Shown here one piece after another: positions 44,687 through 53,704 of a stretch of 64,000 nt of DNA (the stretch's first letter is position 1; every line of letters begins with the position of its first letter). A program made the position numbers and the translations under genes. The notes under the pieces are model-generated. The model worked only from the letters and a program-made list of their open reading frames with translations. It was not told where the DNA came from and did not search any database. The DNA is from Isoetes taiwanensis (Eukaryota; Streptophyta; Lycopodiopsida; Isoetales; Isoetaceae): assembly GCA_021234155.1 (NCBI GenBank), contig JAJEKV010000001.1, forward strand, positions 25,901,189-25,965,188, written 5' to 3'.

Positions 44687-47050
44687 GTATGTAGGGTAGT
44701 AGTTGTGATAGCTTATCTGGAATTAGCATTCCAGATATGCTAGTATCTTGTATCTAGAGTAGAGCCATCCTAGAACCCGTATTCAACATCTTGAACCCTA
44801 ATCAAAGAACCCTAACTATTAGTTAGATTTGTATGATTAGGTTGAGATGTTGCATGAGGACACATCATGCCTCTAGCTGTCAGATCAAGGGGAAAGGAAA
44901 AATCTTGACTGTCCAATGTGCCAAGGATGGTATTAAGAAGGTGCAAGATTTGGTGCTTCCGATCTTGGCCCTTGAAATGAGGGCACTGGACCCATGGATG
45001 TGGTGGTGAAATAGTTACTGATGCTTTAGAGATAATTGTTATAGGAGCTGATAGGTGTTTAAGAACGAGAAGTATAGAACTATAGTATATTGAAAATGAC
45101 AAATTGTTGCAAAGTGTTGTAAGAGGATGAGACCACACTGTGCAGGCAAGATAAGTAGCTCTTGTGGAAGTGATTAGTCTTCTTCTCGTTGCATGTTTAA
45201 ATTAAGTTCTTACAATGCATGGGTGTGAAAAGCCTTGAGCTACCTTTATGATGTTGTGAAAGAATAGAAGTTCAAGTTCCACACAATTCGGATGTTTTCA
45301 TGGAAATTTCTATCAACGATGATGTCATGCTAGCTTTATTAGCAAGAAATGTAATTTTCATCAACAATATATCATGCTATCTTTGTGCACAAGTTGAAAT
45401 TTCCATCAACAAAGACGTTATGATAGTTTTATTCACAAGGAGTGTTGAAATTTCCATCAACAAAGGCATCAATGCTAGCTTTATTCACAAATAATGTATT
45501 ATTTCATATATAAAGGACCTAACAAAATTCTTGTTGTAATTATAAAGCAAAGTCCTAGACAAACTCAAGAAATTACCTACAACTATTCGAGATCTTTGCC
45601 ATTGCCATATGAAAACAAATAATATATAGCTACAACAAAAATAGCCCATTATGGACCATTTAATTATATAACATTTTTAACCTTTACAGGAAGGAAATAC
45701 CTTATTAGGAAGGTGGTATGGAAATTCAAATGCAAGCTATGATATTTCTTGCAATTCGCATACTGAAGGTACATAATTGCTCGACATTTTGACGTGATTC
45801 TAGTATTTAGCAACAAATAGATCACCATAACTATTCCAATCTAGGCATAGACTAATTTTAGCTTATAAGTGGTACCAAGATATGCCTCGCGCATGGTACA
45901 TGCTGAGGAATAACTCGTATACCATAGAGAACAACTTATGTACCAGGTAATCTATGCCCCAAGTTTTTTGCGCCATATGAAGTGGTGAGGCGGCTCCGCC
46001 AGCCGAGGCGACATACGAACGACTTAGATTACCCTATGTAATTAACATAAGGTTCATATTACGAATGAGATGCTGCCGCGTGGCGAAGCTCTTGGCAAAG
46101 AAGCAGCTATGGCGCAAGGAAGTGGGGTGACTTCAGAAATGCTGGCTCTGACTTTATATGGCAAAAATCCAGCTTTTGAACGATGGCTATGGAATTCCTT
46201 GAGCCAAATAAGTAAACCTATATTTCAAAATCTTGGCATGTTCATCTTTTAAGCAACAACTCTGTATCTGCGGCTTACTTAGACTTCCGAAATTTAGGAA
46301 AAAAACCATTAAGATGGTTGATATCTAATCCTTTCTTTGATCTGAAGCTGAGGCAGACAGAAACGACTAGATTATCAAGCAACTAATTCCTCATTTTCTA
46401 CTTCTTCAAACCAGAAGTCGCCTATACAAATGGAGCCGCCCATTAGATAGAAAAAAAGCGTGGCATATGAGAGGGATAACACTCTGGAACAAGGGTGTTA
46501 TGCCCTATTATAACAAACGAGGTCATAGGAGACGACATTTGCTTTAGTAGCAATGGTCACATCCTGTACTTTGCATTAGGGAGATATATATCCCCATACA
46601 TATTTGATGCCATATGGGGAGTGTTGTACTATACAGAGGTGTGAGGTATAGATTCCTCTATGCTTGATTTGGCATATTCCGGGGATTGTTCTGGGATCTA
46701 ATGATCCCAAAACAAGATGATAACACATCAATCGGTTGCCCTTTGGAGGAGCCATTGATGCATGCGTAATTGCTTTGGATATTTTAGAACCATAAAGCAG
46801 AGTTTCATTAAAGTTGGAATTCTGAAGACAAGTTGGAATAATTTTTATATAGTATACTTGGAGGGTTATGTATACCTCAATACTTATAGTATGGTTATGT
46901 GTATTACATAAGGTTATGTATACATGTGTATACTAGTATACATCAATACTTATATTACGGTTATGTGTACTACAAAAGGTTATGTATACCTGTTGTATAC
47001 TAACACAACCATATTACAATAAGATAACAAGTACTATTATTCTTCTACTA
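44687..47050. other. 2.3 kb with repeats and no supported gene
   Basis: 45300-45495 holds four ~50-bp units built on GAAATTTCCATCAACAA...GCTAGCTTTATTCACAA. 46850-47010 holds repeats of GGTTATGTATACCT and CAATACTTATA. A 60-codon frame at 46070-46252 (MLPRGEALGKEAAMAQGSGV...) is unrecognised. A GC-rich segment GAGGCGGCTCCGCCAGCCGAGGC stands out at 45989-46011. Confidence 0.5.
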
Positions 47051-47293
47051 TTACTCTGAATGATCAGAACTAGCGGAAGGCGCTCCAGAGATCCTTTCGA
47101 TCATGAACATTTGATACTCTCTATTCCATAGGAGATGGATGATAACATCGACGGGATCAGGATAATGGCGAGGATTGAGAGCAACAGTGGTGAGCCAGTC
47201 TTCAAGCGGTATATCTCACTCGCGGCACCGCTTGAAGTCCTCATGATTCATCTTGCAAGTGATAGAATCACGTTCAAGACCAGAATACGTCAT
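47051..47293 (-). pseudogene. 80-aa small-ORF family, copy 3 (one in-frame stop)
   Basis: Exactly 243 nt from ATG (47293) to TAA (47051), the same length as the intact copy. It reads MTYSGLERDSITCKMNHEDF...DIPLEDWL...DPVDVIIHLLWNREYQ and ends SSDHSE, with one TGA after RCRE. It aligns with copy 1 as S-x(n)-C-x5-D(L/F)-x-x-C...L-x-x-W-L...V-x-(V/I)-H-L-x-W-L/N...Y. A TATAAATA box (GGGTATAAATATACATC on the minus strand) lies upstream. Confidence 0.6.
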
Positions 47294-47526
47294 AGCTAGA
47301 CGGAGGCCAATGTTGCTGCATTCGGCAATTTGATGTATATTTATACCCACCAAAATTATTGATGGTATATACTCACCAAAATTATTGATAGTATATACAT
47401 AGAAATTATTGGATCATATACATGTATAGTACTCGTATAATGGCAATGAACACCAATAATTCACATCAATAATTTTACTTCACTATAAAAGCAGCTCCAT
47501 CCGGTGGTAGAGCTCATTCATCTCCC
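47294..47526. promoter_or_regulatory. Bidirectional promoter between small-ORF copies 3 and 1
   Basis: 233 bp separate the two divergent start codons. On the plus side TATAAAA at 47484-47490 lies 43 bp before the ATG. On the minus side TATAAATA lies at about 47335. The words ATCAATAATT/AATTATTGAT recur at least five times between them. This is an HD-Zip-like half-site motif, but that reading is only a guess. Confidence 0.6.
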
Positions 47527-47769
47527 ATGGCTTCCTTGCCTGATCGTCCAGAGAACATCCGATCCTTCAGGTGCTACCTTAGCTATAATGATCTGTGTGA
47601 ATGCTACAGAAATGGTATCAAACTTGATCCATGGCTGCAGTCCAAAGCAGATGGTCCTGCGAGTGCTCGCAAGAAGCTCACTCGTGTTAAGGTCCACCTT
47701 TATTGGCTTCCTGATCAGGAGATCTATGACCTGAATAGCATCACGTGCTTTGATGTTGATGATGATTGA
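47527..47769 (+). CDS. 80-aa protein of an unrecognised small-ORF family, copy 1 (intact)
   Basis: Intact 80-codon frame starting at the ATG in TCATCTCCCATGG. Landmarks: MASLPDRPENIRSFRCYLSY, NDLCECYRNGIKLDPWLQ, VKVHLYWLPDQEIYDLNS, and an acidic C-terminus (DVDDD). No signal peptide or transmembrane segment. The TATA box is only 43 bp upstream, so the leader can be no more than about 10-15 nt. Three other copies (47051-47293, 48137-48378, 63197-63423) align over the full length but carry a stop or frameshift. Function is unknown. It may be a viral- or transposon-derived small protein, or a host family. It lies just beyond the 3' end of the DUF7869-type gene. Confidence 0.6.
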   Translation: MASLPDRPENIRSFRCYLSYNDLCECYRNGIKLDPWLQSKADGPASARKKLTRVKVHLYWLPDQEIYDLNSITCFDVDDD

Positions 47770-48050
47770 ATCTGTATCTGCTAAGGATATAATAATGACA
47801 TGAGTACCTATGAACTATGCAAGCTGTCTTTTATTTTCAATCACACCTATATTAGTCAAGCAACAATGACGAGTGAATCATCGATGATATGTATACCTGT
47901 TAAGGATATAATAATATATATGATTTGTGTATCTGTTAAGGATATATATAATATAAGCATAGTGAATATTAGTTGATGTATAGAATCTGAGTACATGATA
48001 GAATCATACCTGTATGAGTACATGATACTTGTATACGCTCAATGATGGCG
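47770..48050. other. 3' flank of small-ORF copy 1
   Basis: AT-rich with repeated CTGTTAAGGATATA words (near 47780, 47900 and 47935). No gene. Confidence 0.5.
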
Positions 48051-48054
48051 CTAC

Positions 48055-48136
48055 AGTCCACCCCAATAATTTACATCAATAATTTCACTTCACTATAAAA
48101 ACAGCTCCATTCGGGGCTAGAGGTCATTCATCTCCC
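48055..48136 (+). promoter_or_regulatory. Promoter of small-ORF copy 2, almost identical to that of copy 1
   Basis: The block CAATAATTTACATCAATAAT-TT-ACTTCACTATAAAA, CAGCTCCAT, CGG and CATTCATCTCCCATGG repeats the copy-1 promoter with only a few substitutions. TATAAAA (48094) is again exactly 43 bp from the ATG. Confidence 0.8.
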
Positions 48137-48378
48137 ATGGATTATTTGCCTTCTTCTGTTCACCACATCGAGGCGATCAAGTGCTCAATGAGCCACTCTG
48201 ATCTTGTTGGTTGCCTAGATAGGCATCTTCTTCTTGTCCCTACCTGCGAAGAAAAGCTTTGGGCGCTGAGATTCATTGCCCTTCGTCAATTCATGTTATG
48301 ATCCATCTGATTTGGCTTCCTGAGCGCATGAGCTATGAGATATCAGGGATCACTACTACAGATCCTGAAGATGAATGA
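48137..48378 (+). pseudogene. 80-aa small-ORF family, copy 2 (1-nt deletion)
   Basis: Starts MDYLPSSVHHIEAIKCSMSH and continues SDLVGCLDRHLLL in frame. It shifts by one base near 48290 and finishes VMIHLIWLPERMSYEISGIT...DPEDE with TGA at 48376-48378. Total length is 242 nt, one less than the 243 of copies 1 and 3. Apart from the conserved Cys, Asp, HLxWLP and acidic tail, its coding sequence is far more diverged from copy 1 than its promoter is. Confidence 0.65.
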
Positions 48379-51300
48379 ATCACATGCTCAACATATAAGC
48401 ACTTCTGACCATCTTATCTATGAATCATGTATGCATTTATATATTAAAGATGTAAGCGGTTATATATGATCACAAATATAGTAACGTACAAGATCTTATG
48501 TATTAAGATGAAAGATATGTATTACAAGTACAAGATCTCATGTATTAAGATGAACAATGTGCTATGTCTTTCCACATGTCTACAATATATTTCGGAATTT
48601 GGATAGTTTTCGGCCTCTTGCCATTGGCATCCCAAGCATAATGAATAGCATCTAAATTTTCGTACCTTGAAGGATCGGAAGGATTAGGCCGCCAACGCTT
48701 AGTTAAGCAGTCTTTGTAGTTCCCTCCAGTAGGCTTCCACCATGATATATAAATATGGCCAAAATATGTAGATTCCGGATCAAGAACAGCATTCTCCTCT
48801 GCATATCCTAACCAGGTGGCAGTGTTATCATCTCCAGATCTGACTAGAACAAACATACCCTTTGTCACATGTACGTGAGGATCAAACTCTTCAAGAGGCA
48901 ACACTGGATGGCCATCTGACGGGCCACAATAAGATGGTAAAGGTCGCGTGACCAAGGCAGATACGTCGACCTCTGGAACAATGCAACTTGTTCTAGAGGA
49001 GCTTGTCTTGTTTGTGGCCAAAATGCATCATTTTGAGGACGTCCTGGAGTAACATCTTCCAAAGAGATAAGAAGCTGGCTCCAATACTCAACACTTGCCG
49101 TGTATTGCCTTGCAAACAAGCTAGATTCTTGATTCTTACATATGTCCTTCCATAGGGAGATGTATTTGTTGATGCTATCCTTCAACCCTGGAAGATCTTT
49201 CAATGTTGGTCTAGGAGGAATATTTTGTGGCACACCACTTGGTAGCATTGGCTGACCATGTTCATCCTCTTTCCACATTCTAACTCCTGGAGAATCTGCT
49301 GGAAGCCACTCTTTATGTGTAGGACGCATTTTGTATTGCATAACAGGCCAATCTCCTGCCATCTTAAATTTGAAGAGCAAGGGTTCAGTATGCCCAACCA
49401 GGCGTTGGCCCTTATCAGGGATGAATCCCTTCACAAAAGCCTTCCAATTTGGAACTTCATCAATAAAGTATGGAATTGGAGATTTTGCATTGCACTTGTT
49501 GAACAAGTAAAGTAGCTCTGGTAGTGTCAAAGCATCCGATGAACTCATCAAGATTGAAAAATTTCCAAATAAAGCATCAATAATATCATGGGTGTGGCCG
49601 ACCATCATAAAGCCCACTTGGATCTCATCAAAGACCTTAAGCCAAATCAAATAAGATAAGTATGAAAAGACATACCTATTTTTGTTTTGCCCTGATGGAT
49701 TATCAAGTTGCAAATAGAGATTTCGAGGGAGAGGGTTGAACACCTCAGGATTCGTTGTAGTTGAAGCATTTGGCAATACTTCTGCCATAGAAGCAAGTTT
49801 GTTCTTCAAAGGATTGGTATCCTTGACTGCTTGCATCCATTTGCAATCTGCAGGCTTACTTCCACATAAGTCACCTATCTTGTCCTCTTGTACCAATTCC
49901 AAGTTATGCAATATCCTAGAAAGTGAACCAATGTGGAAGTTTGAATCATCTTTCCATAAATCAAGTGAGAAATGACCATAGGCACGACCACCATGCCCAT
50001 GAGTCAAAGCTCCAGTCAAACTGCTCTTCAAGCGATCACCTCTCCATACAGATTTTGCTAGATGATGACTTCTAGGCACTAAAGTCTTAACCTGATCCAT
50101 CTTATCATGTATTATACATAGATGATTTTCTGGAGACCGCTGTGACAATGCTCTCCAATGCCAATATTGACTTCTGCAAGAACAATGCCAATATTGACTT
50201 CTGCAAGAACGCTGCTCTGAATTGCAAGATTTCGTCTCTCTCTTGTTGTTTTTTCTAGCTTTTGCTTAATTACCACGCAGATGTTGCATTTAGAGACGGC
50301 TGTATTTTTTGCAATGCTAACATCTGGAAATTCCCTTTTCCATATACTATAAAAAGAGTTCAAGGCTACAGTTGTTCCTGTAAGCTCTTCAACGACTGCA
50401 CCAACTTCTTTATGTATAAGCTTCTTATTAAGAATGGAAGGAAGCTTGCGTACGTTTTCTCTTACATCATCTCTACCTCTTTTGCTCCTATGGGGAATAC
50501 TTTTCAAAGATTCTCCCCGAATGAATCTGCCTAGCACACATTCGGTGGCGGGTAGTGGATCTAGGCTTCTTAGAGCCAAGATACCATGTTCACCTACCTT
50601 TGCACCTGCTTCAAATCTGTTTCTCCAATTGTAAAATGTTGACTGACTGATACCTAAAGCCATGCGCCACCCAAAATGTATTGCCAGACAGAATTCCATC
50701 CCCTTGAGCACTATCCTGTCCTCTCCTTCTCCTGTGTAAGTCACACTCAGCACGTCAAAAAAAAGGTAACCCTTGCATTGTATGGTTGGGATAAAAATTC
50801 TTTTCTTAATTCACGCATTTGATGCTTGGTAAGTTTCTGGTTGCAAGTATTTTTGCAGCAGCTTGACTTCACTTAACTTATTGATTGAAGTTGTGGAGCA
50901 TAGCCTTTCCTCTTTGCTTATTCCCTTGGGCTCTCTTGGAATCCTATGTGTGTAAGTATACTTCCTCTTCGCTTGAATTGAGTCCAATGTTGTCCTCAAA
51001 TGATTCTAGCTCTATATCCTCATTTTCTTTAGCTTCTCGAGCTTGCGATGTTGTGAGACAGTCCTTCCATCCAAAGAAGATCACATCGCTATTTTTCCAC
51101 CGAACAAGTGCATTCTCACTTGGCCTTTCTGCACAAGCATGACATCTCAGATCCTTTTTCATTAGTTCAGGAAGCACCTTTCCAACACAAAGGCCAACCT
51201 TTGTGTCTCCTAAGAATTCATCATCAACGATCCTGTGGATCACCAATATAATTATAGCTTCGTGATATTTAGTTCTAGTACAAAAATGGAGAATATGGCA

Positions 51301-52189
51301 ATCGCATTTCCAAGAGTTCTCGTTCTTGAGTAACTAGGTGGTGGCTCATCATCATCGATGGTATTCTCATGAAAGCAAACCCGAGTAGCTAAATCCACTG
51401 ATGGATCAATCTCTTCATCTGCATCTGATACTGCCTCAACAGATTCTATGTATGAGTTGTATGAGGTAGGTGTCCCCATGTCTGATCTTGGTGTCTCATC
51501 ATGGGCTGCATCAATGCCATGAAAACGTATATCGCCTCGAGGCCATTCGGATGAATGTGCCCACAAACCTCTACAATATTATCCGCACCCTCGCACATGC
51601 AATCGGAAGCACGTGAGTTGGCACCACAGCTGTGAATCCTTGCACAACCACGCTCGCGTGCATCCACATCCTTCCCATGGATGCTACTTCTATTCAGCCA
51701 ATGACCTCTCGCCAACAACGACATTGTCATCAGATAAGTTCACCAAGTTCTTCGTGTTGCTCATTGGTCGAAATAAGGAGAACTGGGTGATGACGATGTA
51801 GAGGAACTACTAGGCAGGTTGGGGGTTTTCGTATCAGATGATGATACAGGTGAAGCATCTGGACATATTCTCACGTCATGTCTAGGCCATTCGATAAATG
51901 TGCCTACAGCTTCAACAACATTATCCGCGCCTGCACATGGAATGGGAAGCACATGGGATGGAATTATGGCTTCAGTAACCTCCACGACGACGTTCTTAAA
52001 GTAGTCAATGTTCTTTCCATGTAGGTGCCCTCTATGCAGTTCATGCCCCCTAGCAACAACCACGTCACCACAGAGGAAGTTCTGCAAGGTCCTTTTCCTG
52101 CAAGCATCCAATGACACACACATTGTTAGAAACCCCGCGGAAATGACCATAAAATATTCATTAAAACAGTAAATGGCGCGAAAAACCAT

Positions 52190-52370
52190 TTGTTCAAATA
52201 TAGCGCAGCCCGCTTATTTTGCCACAAAATAAGCGCAGCCCATTTGCCTAAAATGGCGCTACAAGCCGCTTATTTTGTGGCAATGGCAAAATGGCGCTGC
52301 CAAGGCTTATATTTTGTGGAAAATGGCGCGGCTGCGCTATTTGATCTAATGGCGCACCAGCGCCATTTGG
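52190..52370. repeat. Cluster of short AGCGC/GGCGC palindromes
   Basis: At least six short imperfect palindromes occur in 180 bp, for example AAATGGCGC-GGCT-GCGCTATTT (52321-52342) and the perfect AATGGCGC-ACCA-GCGCCATT (52348-52367). They lie in the first intron of the minus-strand gene. Confidence 0.8.
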
Positions 52371-52404
52371 CTTCCTTAGGAAACACAACAGGAAAACTTA
52401 GGAA

Positions 52405-52620
52405 AGCAGATTACACAGTACAGATTACTACAGATTACTACAGATTACTACATATAACTACATGATACAACAGATTACTAAAGATTACAGATTACACATT
52501 AGTAGAGATTACTACAGACTACAAGATTATTACAGATTGTTACAGATTACTACAGACATAAATGTATCACGATTATTTCCCTCGGATTGTTACAAAGTTA
52601 ATACAGATTACTACAGGGTA
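52405..52620. repeat. ACAGATTACT microsatellite-like array
   Basis: The 10-nt word ACAGATTACT and close variants (ACAGATTGTT, AAAGATTAC) repeat more than ten times. No coding function. Confidence 0.8.
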
Positions 52621-52739
52621 GAAACATTAGTCTGCACTTATAGGAGAAATTGCTGACAGTTAAACTAAAACAGAACAGTCACTAACCTTGGGATCATTGT
52701 AGATCGAGAATCTGCCATTGAAAGAAGGGAAGAGCCTTG

Positions 52740-53025
52740 AATCAAGTAGGCGCCTTCAAAATAAAGAAAGCGCCTGCAATCAAATGAAGAAGCGCCTGCT
52801 ATGAAATGAAGAAGCGCCTGCTAACCAAGTGAAGCGCCTGCAACCAACTAAAGCGCCCAGAACCGGCTGTAGCTACCGCTATAAAATGAAGAAGCGCCTG
52901 CTAACCAAATGAAGCGCCTGCAACCAACCAAAGCGCCTGCAACTGAAGGTAGCGCCCAAAGAAGCGCCTGCTGGACAAAGAAACACAGCTCAAAGAACTC
53001 TACTGAGGAACCAATGCCTAAGGCG
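52740..53025. repeat. Iteron-like array of AGCGCCTGC
   Basis: AGCGCC(TGC or CA) recurs about ten times in 230 bp at roughly 20-nt spacing, usually with GAAG or CCAA(A/G)TGA before it. All are in the same orientation, just upstream of the first exon of the minus-strand gene. Confidence 0.85.
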
Positions 53026-53225
53026 CAATAGACGTCTGACGAGCACCCTGCCTTGGCGGCCATGTCCTTTCAGGCGCAAGTACCTGCGAATGTTGAAGCG
53101 AGGACGGGGAGCGTAAAATCGCAACCTGCGAATACGAGGACGAAAGCGCCTTCTGTTTACCATATCTGTACCCGCAGATTTTATAAACGGCTTTGAGACA
53201 GGGACTGGCACAATATATGCGAAAA

Positions 53226-53410
53226 GTGGCGGGGAATTCAAATTTTAAAATTCAAGTGGCGGACGGGCGGGGAATTCAAATTTTAGAATTCAATTGGCGG
53301 ACGGGCGGGAAATTCAAATTCAAATTTTAAAATTCAAGTGACGGACGACGGACGGACGCTGAGGGATGCAAAGAAATTCAAGTGGCGGGCGGACGGGCTG
53401 GCGGGCCAAA
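53226..53410. repeat. GGCGGACGGGCGGG / GAATTCAAATTTTA-AAATTC alternating repeats
   Basis: Three or four units of about 45 bp alternate a GC-rich word with an AT-rich palindrome (GAATTCAAATTTTAAAATTC). They lie midway between the two divergent genes. A GACGGAC microsatellite adjoins. Confidence 0.85.
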
Positions 53411-53499
53411 TCCTTTCGCGCCATTAATTTCGACGGGTTTATTTTCGACGGGTTTATTTTCTCTCTTCATTTCATTTCTCTCATTTCATTTCATCCGCC

Positions 53500-53630
53500 T
53501 TCTCTTCCGCCAGCGCCTTCTCCTCCGCCAGCGCCCAGCGCCTTCCGCCTTCTCTCTCTAGCGCCTTAGCTTTCTCTCTCTAGCGCCTTTGTGTTTCTCT
53601 CTCTAGCGCCTTCGAGTAGCGCCTGTTGAT
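53500..53630. repeat. CT-rich AGCGCCTT array upstream of the plus-strand gene
   Basis: AGCGCCTT/AGCGCCCAGCGCC recurs about eight times, separated by TCTCTCT tracts, ending about 75 bp before the ATG at 53705. It shares the AGCGCC core with the array on the other side. Confidence 0.85.
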
Positions 53631-53704
53631 CCGGGAGCTCCAGGAAAAAAGGTGCCTTAGAATTTCTACGGTCCCTGTACGATCCCTGTACGGTCGCATA
53701 TACG

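Larger units (their letters stand above)
48545..52718 (-). pseudogene. DUF7869-type transposase-like gene, multi-exon, with frame damage
   Basis: First exon 52718-52687 (MADSRSTMIP, donor AAG|GTTAGT) joins in phase to exon 52097-51875 (KRTLQNFLCGDVVVARGHEL...ADNVVEAVGTFIEWPRHD|GTGAGA). A second, similar exon lies at about 51740-51520 (ARGHWLNRSSIHGKDVD...ADNIVEVCGHIHPNGL). Then LRCHACAERPSENALVRWKN (51150), FYNWRNRFEAGAKVGEHGIL with NSFYSIWKREFPDVSIAKNT (50650-50310), and the long frame 50148-48865 with LCIIHDKMDQVKTLVPR, NLYLQLDNPSGQNKNRYVFS and VGFMMVGHTHDIIDALFGNF. The D...D...GHTHxxxD order is the usual signature of DUF7869 nuclease-like domains in plant mobile genes. The last frame ends at 48545. 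A 27-bp tandem duplication with a 1-nt loss at about 50157-50210 breaks the frame. It is divergent from the gene at 53705. Confidence 0.72.

Noticed and set aside
46070-46252. 60-codon plus-strand frame starting MLPRGEALGKEA
   Set aside because: Coding-like composition, but no splice, promoter or homology support. Mentioned only in the surrounding region entry.
52740-53025. CRISPR-like array
   Set aside because: The repeats are only 6-9 nt with variable, non-unique spacers, and this is a eukaryotic context.
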